Source: Microvenator marinus | GTDB lineage: Bacteria > Myxococcota_A > Bradymonadia > Bradymonadales > Bradymonadaceae | Direction: 5' to 3' | Assembly: GCF_007993755.1 (NCBI RefSeq) | Contig: NZ_CP042467.1 | Span: forward strand, 1,526,001 to 1,590,000 | Length of the DNA: 64,000 nucleotides | The notes under the pieces: generated by a model | What the model was told of the DNA's origin: nothing | Seen by the model: the letters and a program-made list of their open reading frames with translations, nothing else | Database searches by the model: none | Made by a program: the position numbers and the translations under genes | In this document: one piece after another, positions 11,301-20,141 of the stretch | How the letters are laid out: each line of letters begins with the position of its first letter | Position numbering within the stretch: the stretch's first letter is position 1

Positions 11301-12094
11301 TCGGCGATAGGACCCAGATTGGCCAAGTCTTGATGAATATGTGCGTCAACGCTGCCGACGCGATGTCTGAAGGCGGAACGATAAAAGTTGAGCTTCGTAA
11401 TGTTCGGCTCGACCACCATATGGCCTCAACCTTGAGCCAGGCGGTCAGCGGCGAGTACGCCCGCATCTCGATTTCCGACACCGGGTACGGAATCTCGCCC
11501 GAAGAGCGAGAACACCTTTTTGAGCCGTTCTACACTACAAAACCCGTTGGAAAGGGCACTGGCCTTGGCCTGCCAATGGCGTTGACGATCGTCAAAAAAC
11601 ACGGCGGTTTCATCAACTTGTATTCCGAAAAAGGCCGAGGCACTACGTTCCACATTTACCTACCTTTGGCCAACGATAGGCCGTCAGATGTAGACATTAC
11701 ATCGACCCCGGACATCTTACATGGGGGTGGCGAGACCATCCTTGTGGTCGACGATGATAGTGCGATTCGAAATATCGTTTGTGACGCCCTTGAGGCGTTC
11801 AATTACAAGACTCTTAGGGCCGCACATGGCGCCGAGGCGGTTTCGATCTTTGCAGAAAAACTAGACACAGTCGCCCTAATCTTAACTGACTTACATATGC
11901 CCGTGATGGACGGGTTGGCGCTGATTGCCGCCGCGAGACACCTCAACCCAGATATCAAAGTCGTAGCGCTTAGTGGGCTTTCCGCTAATGGCAAGAGAGC
12001 CAAAGCCAGTGCGTCGGGTATCAGACACTTCCTGACAAAACCCTTCGCGACGGAAGAACTACTTCAAACCCTGCAGGAGGCGCTCGATGAATGA
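8393..12094 (+). CDS. Multi-PAS hybrid sensor histidine kinase with receiver domain
   Basis: A 1233-residue soluble sensor kinase. After a unique N-terminal 120 residues I read a PAS domain (about 123-230), a GAF-like stretch (240-360), then four more PAS units (about 370-480, 500-610, 620-740, 745-850). Two of these share the tryptophan pattern 'F.W....N.IWW'. The HisKA motif is AHDLNN; the HATPase boxes are NMCVNAADAM, SDTGYGIS and GTGLGLP. A C-terminal receiver carries VVDDDS and phosphoacceptor Asp in LTDLHMPVMDG, with Lys in LTKPF. There is no membrane segment. The next kinase gene overlaps it by eight bases, so this is the first gene of a three-gene signalling operon. The signal sensed is unknown. 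Confidence 0.95.
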   Translation: MGITTLLFERGIAELLNATTSASWVLFARRSPRGFDVVIWKDGVFERHEAESVSVEDQRLKISPRLVDPEGCVGFQILKNPVWDILALDVSPENAPQIAVSVDRLFQLAMETSELPQLTPIDHASDVLERIQDAFYALDEDFRFVWVNAAGERLARLSRREMMGKRPWETHPEVAGTNLEQIYRDAMKDGQSRVLKYFMENEGEWVEGRVFPSPQGIAAYYTIFTETHRQSMKQELMEVVATGVQPAETPREILEAGVKAIHDQLDWDFGGVWLSGPQGVGSSALWASDTELAETMSQTVASMEDLPVTLLQGKYGFKALVLIRLHLDDYQKCILAFGRTNNDWTLWTRVLTDARESLEIIFQRRFARLHMDRIFRFTPDCLAVLDSTERFIRVNPTLEFLLGYTGKSLRTMCFRDLVHPDDIEDVAEEFEGVLTNDTLIAFEARMRTVHGLWRWISWSCHPMSDEQVLFLSGRDITEQKSAEDAVISQTRKLREREQRLRTISNLTNDAFWDWNIEQNKIWWPAEDAEYGQPRTIEDWFSLVHVEDLPHVKAVLLSIGERENSECTLTFRYKRVDGKWASVRARAISKINSVTGEMHVYGGFNDITSELEFNERIRISEERFRLISLASQDMIFEWDLEENTIWWSEDLDQSFGDMSTIELWQQRVHPDDIERVTKSLSHAIFTKDRVWQEEYRLKRQNDTWAFVKETGRVVLNAEGSPVRMVGGVIDVSEKRDQMLRLQEQAQLIEQASSAISVRDLAGIVHLWNQAASQIYGVQQSDIVGKHLSNFVNFDPMIFTEAVRATLEKGSWEGEFHVLINGVPKVITARWSLLIQEHAKKIVAFESDSTQTKLLESQYIRAQRLESVGRLAAGIAHDLNNVLSPLLVGLGTLKREEDSDSKLKLLNTLEGTTLRGRDIIRQLLGYARGEEVEMKLLDLQLLTQDFVGLASDTLPKAIRLESDLNSADAWVVGDRTQIGQVLMNMCVNAADAMSEGGTIKVELRNVRLDHHMASTLSQAVSGEYARISISDTGYGISPEEREHLFEPFYTTKPVGKGTGLGLPMALTIVKKHGGFINLYSEKGRGTTFHIYLPLANDRPSDVDITSTPDILHGGGETILVVDDDSAIRNIVCDALEAFNYKTLRAAHGAEAVSIFAEKLDTVALILTDLHMPVMDGLALIAAARHLNPDIKVVALSGLSANGKRAKASASGIRHFLTKPFATEELLQTLQEALDE

Positions 12095-14270
12095 ACTCGA
12101 CCGCGATATCCTCCAAATGGTTTTCGATAAGAATCCCGTGCCACTGGCGTTGGTGGATCTCGAAGGTCCTCGCGTTCTCTCACTAAATGCCGCCGGACAC
12201 GCCCTTTTTGTGGATGGGATCGATGATTCGACTTTGAAATCATTGCTCGAGTGCGTCAGTGATCAAGACGAGGCGATGTGCGCATCCCCACCCCACTATT
12301 TCAAGCTTAAGCGTCAGGACTTGGAAGCAGGACGCATTGTCTTGTGTTTTGAGGACCGTTCAGCTCACGAGATTCAGACCCAGGCACTCAAAAGGAGTGA
12401 AAATCTCTTTCAAACGCTGACCAACGAGCTCGATATCGCGATTTGGGTGCGAGATGCCAAAACGTTCGAGGTCATCTACATGAACCCAACGTTTGCACGT
12501 TCGTTCCTGCAGATTGGGTATTCGTTGGAGGAGTTTGCAAGCGACGATCAAGCTCTTCTAAAGATGGTGCATCCTGCTGACCGACACATCATCGCAAGCA
12601 TCTTGGAGGACCCCTCGCAGGAGCTTGACGAGACCGTCATTCGTGTGATTCAGAAGAACGGAAAAGAGCGTGCTTTTCGAGCCAAGAGTAGCGTCACCAA
12701 AGACGCAGAAGGGACGCCGCTGCTCTATATCGGCCTTGCCCAGGATATCACCGAGGAACGCGATATTGCCGCACGCCTTTCTAGACAGGCAGCACTGCTC
12801 AACCACACCACCGACGCCATCATCGAAATGGATCTCAAGAATCGTGTCCGGTTTTGGAATCAGGCGGCTGAGAGACTCTACGGCATCACCACACATGAGG
12901 CTCGAGGGCGCCTCCTACAAGAGGTCCTTCGGGTTGATGACGAGATCTTCAAAACGGCGTCGAAGAAGCTGAACTCCGATGGTACATGGACTGGCGAGTT
13001 TGAGCAGATCGATGCAAACGGAAACCAGCTCTGGGTGACGGCGCGCTGGAATCGATACGGAGACGGTGAAAACGAAGGATTCCTTCTTATCCACACGGAT
13101 GTTTCAGAGTGGAAGAGGCTTCAAGGCCAATTCATGCGAGCCCAACGTCTTGAGAGCATCGGAAATATCGCGAGCGGTATGGCACATGACCTCAACAATC
13201 TCCTCACACCCATTCTAATGTCGGCCGACTTGCTTGCCACGGATTCTGAAGACCCTTTCGCACGCACCCTCGGTGAGAACATCAAGACAAGCGCCAAGCG
13301 TGGTGCTGAAATCATCAAGCAGGTTCTGTATTTTGCGCGTGGGGTCGAGGGCCAAAAGCTTCCGATCAACGTGGAGCGCCTACTCCAGGACTTGCGCCAG
13401 ATCGTTCGAGATACCTTCCCACGCTCAATCTCGGCCGAGTTTGAACTCAAAGAATTGCCGCGCGTCTTGGGAGATGCGACCCAACTCCAACAAGTCCTTC
13501 TAAATCTGCTCGTAAATGCGCGAGACGCGATGGTTGGCGGCGGTCGACTCGGTGTTAGGACCTATCAGAAAGAGATCGATAATGCTTATGCACGTATGGT
13601 AGATGGAGCACACCCCGGATTCTTTGTCGTAGTCGAAATTTCGGACACCGGGCACGGCATCCCGGAAAATCTCAAGGCACAGATTTTCGAGCCGTTTGTG
13701 ACAACCAAAGAAATGGGTTCCGGAACGGGACTGGGCCTATCCACGGCGCTCGCCATTGTTCGAAGCCATGGCGGCTTTATCAATTTTGATAGCTCCAACC
13801 GTGGAACAATATTCCGCGTCTACCTGCCAATCGCCGAGGACGATGTCGAGTCGGGGGCTGATACACCGATCATCGAGCGCCCAAGAGCGATCCACGGAAA
13901 AGGGGCCACCATTCTTTTCGTCGATGATGAACCCGCGATTGTCGAAATTGCCGCATCCACCCTCGAGCGGCACGGCTTCAAAGTCATCACGGCGTCTAAT
14001 GGTGCCGAAGCAGTCGCACTTTTCGCCAGGCACAAAGAAACCATAAAAGCAGTGATTTCAGATATATCCATGCCAGTGATGTCTGGACCCGATGCAATGA
14101 AAGCCATCCGAGCAATTTGTCCAGAAGTCCCCTTGATCGCAATCAGCGGGGGTGTACAACGGACAAACGGACTAAGTGAAATTGGGGTAATTGCAGAAAT
14201 CCAAAAACCGTTTCACTTTCAAGAGCTACTAGAGACCACCATCGATGCAATCGAAGGAAAGAAAGAATGA
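12087..14270 (+). CDS. Hybrid sensor histidine kinase with PAS and receiver domains
   Basis: A 727-residue soluble paralogue of the kinase just upstream. A degenerate PAS (about 1-95) and two clearer PAS domains (about 105-230 and 235-345) precede HisKA (AHDLNN), HATPase (NLLVNARDAM, SDTGHGIP, GTGLGLS) and a receiver domain with FVDDEP and phosphoacceptor Asp in ISDISMPVMSG. The HisKA entry 'AQRLES.G' is shared with the upstream kinase, suggesting duplication within the operon. The ATG at 12087 has AGGAGG six bases upstream, inside the end of the preceding gene. The stop overlaps the next start as ATGA. It probably forms a phosphorelay with its neighbours (inference). Confidence 0.95.
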   Translation: MNELDRDILQMVFDKNPVPLALVDLEGPRVLSLNAAGHALFVDGIDDSTLKSLLECVSDQDEAMCASPPHYFKLKRQDLEAGRIVLCFEDRSAHEIQTQALKRSENLFQTLTNELDIAIWVRDAKTFEVIYMNPTFARSFLQIGYSLEEFASDDQALLKMVHPADRHIIASILEDPSQELDETVIRVIQKNGKERAFRAKSSVTKDAEGTPLLYIGLAQDITEERDIAARLSRQAALLNHTTDAIIEMDLKNRVRFWNQAAERLYGITTHEARGRLLQEVLRVDDEIFKTASKKLNSDGTWTGEFEQIDANGNQLWVTARWNRYGDGENEGFLLIHTDVSEWKRLQGQFMRAQRLESIGNIASGMAHDLNNLLTPILMSADLLATDSEDPFARTLGENIKTSAKRGAEIIKQVLYFARGVEGQKLPINVERLLQDLRQIVRDTFPRSISAEFELKELPRVLGDATQLQQVLLNLLVNARDAMVGGGRLGVRTYQKEIDNAYARMVDGAHPGFFVVVEISDTGHGIPENLKAQIFEPFVTTKEMGSGTGLGLSTALAIVRSHGGFINFDSSNRGTIFRVYLPIAEDDVESGADTPIIERPRAIHGKGATILFVDDEPAIVEIAASTLERHGFKVITASNGAEAVALFARHKETIKAVISDISMPVMSGPDAMKAIRAICPEVPLIAISGGVQRTNGLSEIGVIAEIQKPFHFQELLETTIDAIEGKKE

Positions 14271-15427
14271 ATCCTACCGAGACCCCAAATGTACTCTTGG
14301 TCGACGATGACTCTTTGATCTTGCAAACCTATGAGGCTGCACTCGCGAAACTCAGATATCGCGTGGTGAAAGTTCAAGACGGCCAGGCCGCCCTTGAGGC
14401 GCTCTCGGCGTGGCCTTTTGACGTGATCGTGAGCGATATCAACATGCCAGGAATGTCCGGGCTACAGCTGCTCAAGGCTCTGCGTGAGAAGAAGCCCGAC
14501 GTACCCGTTATTCTCATCACAGGCGCACCAACGTATGAAACAGCCGTCGATGCCGTGGAGTACGGGGCATTCAGGTATCTGACAAAGCCGTTAGACGCCC
14601 TACTCTTTCGTTCGACTGTAGAGCAGGCGGTGCGCTTTCATCGGCTCGCGAAATTGAAACGGGAAGCCATGCAGACGATCGGCCGCGACGATAAGGTTGC
14701 AGGCGACCGTGGCACGCTTGAGTCAGCCCTAGAAAGGGCCATGAAGTCCATCCATATGGTGGCTCAACCCATCGTAAAGGCCGACACAAAATCCGTGTTT
14801 GCCTACGAATTCCTGGCACGAATCAACGACGAGCAAATCACCAATCCTGGTGCGCTTTTCGATGTCGCGGAGCGTCTCGAGAGACTCCATGAAGTAGGCC
14901 GAGTCATCCGTGAAAAGGTCTCAAGCATACTTGCCGGGTCCCCCCCAAAGGACCCCCTCTTTTTTGTGAATCTTCACCCTCTCGACCTGACCGACCCGAT
15001 GTTGGTCCACCATTCAAATCCGCTTCACCCCTACGCAGGTCGAATCGTGTTTGAAATCACCGAGCGCAAACCTCTGCCCGAAATGCACCTGATTCGCCCA
15101 GTGCTCTTGAAGCTAAGAGCGCTTGGCTATCAGTTCGCGCTAGATGACCTCGGAGCTGGTTATGCAGGTCTGGTAGCCTTGGCTGCCCTCGAGCCGAATT
15201 TTGTGAAGCTCGATATGGAGCTGATTCGAGATATCCACAAAGACGCGAAACGCCAACAACTCGTGGGCGGCATGATTCAGACTATGAACCAGATGGAGGT
15301 CGAGATCATTGCGGAAGGAATCGAGACCGAAGACGAAAAGCAAAAGGTATCAGAGCTAGGCTGCTCGCTTCATCAGGGCTTCCATTACGCAAAGCCTCTC
15401 TCAGGATTTCCGCAACCTCGTTTCTAA
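14267..15427 (+). CDS. Response regulator with EAL domain, probable c-di-GMP phosphodiesterase
   Basis: A 386-residue output protein. The receiver domain (1-120) has VDDD, phosphoacceptor Asp57 in SDINMPG and Lys107 in LTKPL. The EAL domain (about 155-384) keeps the metal and substrate residues: the signature reads EFLAR (Glu181, Leu183, Arg185), then Asn235, Glu263 in FEITER, Asp293-Asp294 in DDLGAG, Lys314 and Glu350 in AEGIET. By family knowledge this set supports hydrolysis of c-di-GMP to pGpG. It overlaps the kinase gene by four bases (ATGA), so the two hybrid kinases probably control it. The output would be c-di-GMP level, hence motility or surface attachment (inference). Confidence 0.94.
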   Translation: MNPTETPNVLLVDDDSLILQTYEAALAKLRYRVVKVQDGQAALEALSAWPFDVIVSDINMPGMSGLQLLKALREKKPDVPVILITGAPTYETAVDAVEYGAFRYLTKPLDALLFRSTVEQAVRFHRLAKLKREAMQTIGRDDKVAGDRGTLESALERAMKSIHMVAQPIVKADTKSVFAYEFLARINDEQITNPGALFDVAERLERLHEVGRVIREKVSSILAGSPPKDPLFFVNLHPLDLTDPMLVHHSNPLHPYAGRIVFEITERKPLPEMHLIRPVLLKLRALGYQFALDDLGAGYAGLVALAALEPNFVKLDMELIRDIHKDAKRQQLVGGMIQTMNQMEVEIIAEGIETEDEKQKVSELGCSLHQGFHYAKPLSGFPQPRF

Positions 15428-15436
15428 ACCGCGCGC

Positions 15437-17512
15437 TCAATAGCGGTCATAGAGATTCGGAACGGCGTCGTAGATCTTACACGCCAAGATCAGCACACTT
15501 CGAGCTCGAACCTTGTAATAATGCGACTCCACTCCAGGTGCATCCTCGAACCTGAGAATCTCCTCACCAGCCGGAAGCGATGTGTCGATAAGCCGGCGCC
15601 AAGTCATACCGCCGGGCGGGTAAGGCAACTCGAACTCCAGGTCCTCCCAGAAGGCGTTCATCACCACGTAGAAGATCCCACTGGGATCTCGCAGCTCAAA
15701 GGCTATTGAGTGTGAGTGATAAGACCAGTCAGGCGTTCCGAGCTTTACACCATGCCAACGAATCGAGCCCGTGCTCAGAATCTTGTGCAAAGGTACTTGC
15801 CGATCCTGATGCAAGTTCAGGCTCAAACGCAGGCGGATTAACTCCTTCGTGAACCTCAATAAGTCCTCGTTCTTCTGGACTAGAGACCAATCAAACCAAG
15901 AGATTTCGTTGTCCTGGCAATAGGCATTGTTATTGCCGCCCTGAGTTCGCCTGACTTCGTCACCCATCAAAATCATGGGTACACCAAGAGACATCAGGGT
16001 TGCCGTCATAAGGTTGCGGATTTGACGCGCACGAAGCTCTTCTATCCTTGGATCATCACTCGGACCTTCCACACCGTAATTGCGACTCAGGTTATGGTCG
16101 GACCCATCTCTATTGTGCTCCCCGTTCGCCAAATTATGTTTGTGCTCGTAGGTAACAAGGTCGTTGAGCGTGAAACCATCGTGGCACGTCACAAAATTGA
16201 TGCTCCGCTCCGGCGAGGTTTCTCGATGGTAGATATCAGGGCTGGCGAGGAGCCTCGAGATGAGGGCAGGTGCTCGGCCTTCGTCACCTCGAAAAAACGC
16301 CCGAAGATCATCGCGGAACTGTCCGTTCCACTCCTTCCAATGATCGCCATAAAACTTACCGACCTGATAGAGACCCGCGGCGTCCCAAGCTTCCGCGATG
16401 AGCTTGGTGTTCGCCAACACAGGGTCTGTTTCGATATCCCAGATCAACGGGGGATCAGCCATCGGATTTCCGTCAGCGTCTCGTGCCAAGATCGACGCCA
16501 GATCAAACCGAAATCCATCGACGTGCATTTCTTTGACCCAGTAGCGCAGGCTGTCCATGATCATGCGCCTCGAAACGCTCTTATTCGCGTTGAACGTATT
16601 TCCACATCCCGAAAAGTTCGCGTACTTACCCTTGTCTTGAATGTAGTAGGTGCCGTCGTCTATGCCTCGAAAACACAAGGTAGGACCGCGTGAATCTCCC
16701 TCACACGTGTGGTTGTAGACCACGTCGAGAATAACTTCGATACCTGCCTTATGGAGTGCCTTGACCATGTCACGAAACTCATCGACGGCTTGCCTTGGGT
16801 CCTCCGCATAGCCCTCGTGCACCGCGAAGAAATTCACGGGGGAGTAACCCCAGTAGTTGGTCTGGTCAGCTGGAGCGTCGGTTTCATCGAAATAGAAAAC
16901 CGGAAGAAGTTCAACGGCCGTAATTCCCAACTCTTTGAGATAGTCGATCTTCTCTATCAATCCACGATAGGTCCCTCGAAGCCTAGGCTCTAAACCAGAG
17001 TTCGGGTGTTTGGTCATCCCTGAAACATGAAGCTCGTAGATGATGGTCCGCGAAAACGGGGTGTGCAGCGGTTTATCGTCTTCCCAGTCGTATTGAGCCG
17101 AATCCACAACCATCGACTTCAGCGCCGCACCAGCATTGTCTCCAGGCAAGAAGGCAGCTTCTCTGGAATAGGCCCTCGGTTTAATGATCGCATGAGCGTA
17201 CGGGTCAACGAGGACCTTCTGTCCATCGAACCTCTGGCCATGTTCGGGGAGATGGGCGCCCCAGACGCGATACCCATAGAGCTGACCATGCCCTGCCCCG
17301 ATTACATGGATATGCCAGTAGTGGCCGGTGCGGTGACTTCCAGGATTGAGCTCAAAGGTGCGGGTCGCCAGAGAGTCGTCCTCGTGGTCGAAGAGCAGAA
17401 GTTCCACCCGAGTGGCGAATCTCGAATAGAGACTAAAATTCACCCCTCTTGGTGTCACTCGCGCACCGAGTGGGTGCGTCAATCCACGCTCAATTTCCAA
17501 AGATCCTTCCAT
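15437..17512 (-). CDS. glgX: Glycogen debranching enzyme (isoamylase type)
   Basis: A 691-residue GH13 enzyme that cleaves alpha-1,6 branches of glycogen. The N-terminal CBM48-like domain (about 10-110) precedes the catalytic barrel with its four classic regions: DVVYNH (263-268), GFRFD with nucleophile Asp337, LIAEAW with acid/base Glu374, and VTCHD with Asp445. I chose the ATG at 17512, preceded by AGGAAAA. An upstream extension would add 174 low-quality residues antisense to the divergent lipoprotein and lacks family similarity. The gene ends ten bases from the REC-EAL stop. No other glycogen genes lie in the window. Assignment is firm; GlgX versus archaeal-type TreX cannot be separated by eye. 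Confidence 0.95.
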   Translation of the reverse strand: MEGSLEIERGLTHPLGARVTPRGVNFSLYSRFATRVELLLFDHEDDSLATRTFELNPGSHRTGHYWHIHVIGAGHGQLYGYRVWGAHLPEHGQRFDGQKVLVDPYAHAIIKPRAYSREAAFLPGDNAGAALKSMVVDSAQYDWEDDKPLHTPFSRTIIYELHVSGMTKHPNSGLEPRLRGTYRGLIEKIDYLKELGITAVELLPVFYFDETDAPADQTNYWGYSPVNFFAVHEGYAEDPRQAVDEFRDMVKALHKAGIEVILDVVYNHTCEGDSRGPTLCFRGIDDGTYYIQDKGKYANFSGCGNTFNANKSVSRRMIMDSLRYWVKEMHVDGFRFDLASILARDADGNPMADPPLIWDIETDPVLANTKLIAEAWDAAGLYQVGKFYGDHWKEWNGQFRDDLRAFFRGDEGRAPALISRLLASPDIYHRETSPERSINFVTCHDGFTLNDLVTYEHKHNLANGEHNRDGSDHNLSRNYGVEGPSDDPRIEELRARQIRNLMTATLMSLGVPMILMGDEVRRTQGGNNNAYCQDNEISWFDWSLVQKNEDLLRFTKELIRLRLSLNLHQDRQVPLHKILSTGSIRWHGVKLGTPDWSYHSHSIAFELRDPSGIFYVVMNAFWEDLEFELPYPPGGMTWRRLIDTSLPAGEEILRFEDAPGVESHYYKVRARSVLILACKIYDAVPNLYDRY

Positions 17513-17615
17513 TCGTTTTCCTAGAAAATCTCTTGTCTTGAGTCTACATGCACCGAAACACCTGACTAGCCGAAAATTTTCTGGTATGCGTTCGAGCCTT
17601 GCGTGGAGATTGAAG

Positions 17616-18797
17616 ATGAAGCCTCTTTTGAAGAATGTGTTCGGCAAACCGAGCTCGGCAATTTGTTTGGTGTGTTTCTTGACCTTAACTGCTGCGTGTG
17701 GGGATGACGAAACCGGTGCCACTTTGGAAAACAACTCGGACGTGCGACCTGATATCGAAGTCCCCGACACCCCAAATCCGGTCAATAACACGACGATAGC
17801 CCCGCCCAATAACTCGACCGGTGAGTGCACCGGATGTTTGCAAGGCGAAACCTGCCGCACAGGTCTGACAAGCGACGCCTGCGGGGCAGACGGCTTGGCC
17901 TGCGTGGCTTGTGAAACCGGACAGATTTGCTCTGAAGGTACATGCGTAGATGACGCGCCCACAAACAACCCTCCAAACAACACGTCGGGCTGCAACTCAA
18001 TGACTTGTGATGGCTGTTGTGACGCGAACGGCATGTGTCAGACCGGCACCTCAGCCACTTCGTGTGGGGCGAACGGTGAAGCCTGTGCAGTTTGCGAGGT
18101 TGGCGGATGCGTAGAAGGCGTGTGCTCTACCGGCACCGCTTGTGGTCCAGACAATTGTGACGGGTGTTGCGATAATATCGGCATCTGTCAAACCGGAGAC
18201 AATAACAACGCGTGCGGCACCGGCGGACTCGCCTGTGACTCCTGTGGTGACGGAAGCTGTGAAGCCGGTATGTGCGTTGCTCCACCTTGCGCTGAGACCT
18301 GTGACGGGTGCTGCATGGGTGAGGTCTGTGTAGACAACACCACCGCAGCACAGTGCGGAATTTCAGGCGAAGCGTGTTTCGCCTGCACGGGTGAAGAGTC
18401 CTGCATGGGCGACGGAACCTGCGGCATCCAAAACTTCTGGAAAATCACTATTCTTTCCGCGGTAGTAGACTACTGGTGGGACGATACCTTCTCCTCCGTT
18501 GACCCCTATGTTTACGCGGAGTTAGAGTACCCGACGGGCACCTACATTTGGGGCGAAACCACGACCAAATGGGATAACAACTTTCCGATTTGGTCCGAAA
18601 CGGTTCTTGAGGATATACCGGAAGAAGCCTTTGCAAACGGCATTCTTTTGGAAATGTGGGACGAGGATACACTTTCATCGGACTTCATCTGCAGCTGGTA
18701 TTACACGGTCACACCACCACTCGCTGAGGGTATCGTAGAGACTGATTGCCCAGATGACCCGTGGACCACGATTCGCTGGAGCATCGAAAAGATGTGA
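17616..18797 (+). CDS. Cys-repeat lipoprotein with C2-like C-terminal domain
   Basis: A 393-residue lipoprotein with lipobox LTAAC (Cys28). An Asn/Pro/Thr linker leads to five or six short Cys-rich modules built on 'CDGCC....CQTG....CG..G..C..C'. The last 120 residues (from NFWKITILSA) read as a C2-like beta sandwich: an opening strand, an Asp-rich loop 'DTFSSVDPYV', then 'T.WDNNFPIWSE' and 'ILLEMWDEDTLSSDFI', typical of calcium-binding C2 folds. The ATG at 17616 is chosen because GGAG lies seven bases upstream; earlier in-frame ATGs exist at 17538 and 17586. It diverges from glgX. Probably outer-membrane or surface exposed, perhaps binding lipid or protein with calcium (inference). Confidence 0.8.
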   Translation: MKPLLKNVFGKPSSAICLVCFLTLTAACGDDETGATLENNSDVRPDIEVPDTPNPVNNTTIAPPNNSTGECTGCLQGETCRTGLTSDACGADGLACVACETGQICSEGTCVDDAPTNNPPNNTSGCNSMTCDGCCDANGMCQTGTSATSCGANGEACAVCEVGGCVEGVCSTGTACGPDNCDGCCDNIGICQTGDNNNACGTGGLACDSCGDGSCEAGMCVAPPCAETCDGCCMGEVCVDNTTAAQCGISGEACFACTGEESCMGDGTCGIQNFWKITILSAVVDYWWDDTFSSVDPYVYAELEYPTGTYIWGETTTKWDNNFPIWSETVLEDIPEEAFANGILLEMWDEDTLSSDFICSWYYTVTPPLAEGIVETDCPDDPWTTIRWSIEKM

Positions 18798-18871
18798 GAC
18801 TGACTCTTGAATCAGCCGCCTAATTCAACTAGATAGGGCACCTCATTGTTTGAATTGAAAAGAGGTACTCT

Positions 18872-20068
18872 ATGAAGGTTCTAGTGGCCGCCTTGATTTT
18901 GGCGCTGGCTGCAGCGTGTAGCGACGATCCCGCTCAAACTCCTACCAACAACATGGACATGGACTCCACGGATGCCCAAGACGATTCTGGTCAAACAGGC
19001 GGAGATATGTCCGAAGCCGACATGAGCGAACCTGAGCCAGATATGGCCGAAGACATGCCTGCTGAAGAAGACATGGCGCCAGAGCCAGATATGATGGCCG
19101 ACATGGAGGCTGATATGGACCCGGTCGACCCTCCTCTTCCATTCACCTGGCCCGCGGACCCGACGGCATTTGCGAATACCTCGACGGATGCCTCTTATAT
19201 CTACGAGCTCTTGGTCCCCGAGACTCAAGATGGTGTCGCAGTGTGCTGCAAAGACTTCGGCGCTATCTCCAAGGCTCCTGGCATCGACAACGCGCTCGCC
19301 AATCTGAACGATACGCTCGCTCTTTTCGGGGCTGATATTCAGGCACCGCTGACGGACGCCATTGAAAACGGAAGCGCGGTGATTCTGCTCGACCACCGTG
19401 AGCTCGACGGCGCGACAGACCCAGATGGGTTCCTCCTCTCCTGGCTCGCCGGCAGCTTCGCAAACGGCACAGATTACGGGTCAGCTGCAGCTTCCAATGG
19501 CCAATTCACGCTTCTCCCAGCGGCATTCAAGCCAGGCACGGGAGAGCCGCTCGTGGTGTTTAATCCCGCGAGCATGATGGCCAACGAGATGGCTGCCGGC
19601 CCGACTAGCCTCGACTTCTCACTACCATTCCTCGGCTCAACGCTTTCCCTAGCCATCCAGCAGGCGGAAGTCTCGGGCACCGCAACGGTTCCTAATGACG
19701 GAATCGCCTATACGGACGGCGCGCTATCAGGTTGGGTAACTCTCGAGTCGATGTATACCGCCATCAATACGATCATCGACCAAAACTGCGCCTGTATTGG
19801 GAACACACAGCCCATCTACACCCAAGATGCTACCAATCAGGAATGGGAAGGTGCATGCGTAGCTAATGTCAACACCGTCTGCCCAAGTAACGCTGAGGAA
19901 ATCTGCCGAGTACTCGCCGGTAGCAATATCCAAAACGGCGGAGTTTGCGGCGTGCTTCCCTCAATCCTTCAGGGCGCGGCTGATATCGATGCTGATAACG
20001 ACGACAATTTCGAAGCCCTTTCAATCGGCTTCGAGTGGAGCGCTGCTCGCGCTGACATCGTCCCCTAA
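18872..20068 (+). CDS. Lipoprotein with Asp-Met-rich linker
   Basis: A 398-residue lipoprotein: MKVLVAALILALAAAC, lipidated Cys16. Residues 25-92 form an acidic linker in which 'DM' recurs more than ten times, a composition I associate with Bradymonadales surface lipoproteins. The remaining 300 residues form a globular domain with several Cys pairs (VCCKDF, CACIGN, CVANVNTVC) that I do not recognise. The start is ATG with AGAGG upstream. It follows the C2-like lipoprotein by 74 bases on the same strand. Function unknown. Confidence 0.8.
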   Translation: MKVLVAALILALAAACSDDPAQTPTNNMDMDSTDAQDDSGQTGGDMSEADMSEPEPDMAEDMPAEEDMAPEPDMMADMEADMDPVDPPLPFTWPADPTAFANTSTDASYIYELLVPETQDGVAVCCKDFGAISKAPGIDNALANLNDTLALFGADIQAPLTDAIENGSAVILLDHRELDGATDPDGFLLSWLAGSFANGTDYGSAAASNGQFTLLPAAFKPGTGEPLVVFNPASMMANEMAAGPTSLDFSLPFLGSTLSLAIQQAEVSGTATVPNDGIAYTDGALSGWVTLESMYTAINTIIDQNCACIGNTQPIYTQDATNQEWEGACVANVNTVCPSNAEEICRVLAGSNIQNGGVCGVLPSILQGAADIDADNDDNFEALSIGFEWSAARADIVP

Positions 20069-20108
20069 ATCCGTATTCAACTTGGGGAGTTTCCTCGCTC
20101 GTGGTAGT

Positions 20109-20135
20109 TCCTCGGACGTAAATTTCGTCTGAGGA
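20109..20135 (+). promoter_or_regulatory. Hairpin covering the Shine-Dalgarno of the M16 protease gene
   Basis: Bases 20109-20118 pair with 20126-20135 over ten base pairs (one G-U), with a seven-base loop TAAATTT. The right arm contains GAGGA, most of the only Shine-Dalgarno before the ATG at 20142. As RNA this would hide the ribosome binding site. The pairing is seen directly; a regulatory role is inference. Confidence 0.45.
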
Positions 20136-20141
20136 GTTGTC

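Noticed and set aside
16022-16693. Open frame on the plus strand inside glgX
   Set aside because: Shadow of the debranching enzyme, whose catalytic motifs are intact on the minus strand.
17513-18034. 174-residue N-terminal extension of GlgX
   Set aside because: Antisense to the C2-like lipoprotein, without similarity to GH13 enzymes; the ATG at 17512 has a ribosome site and gives normal family length.
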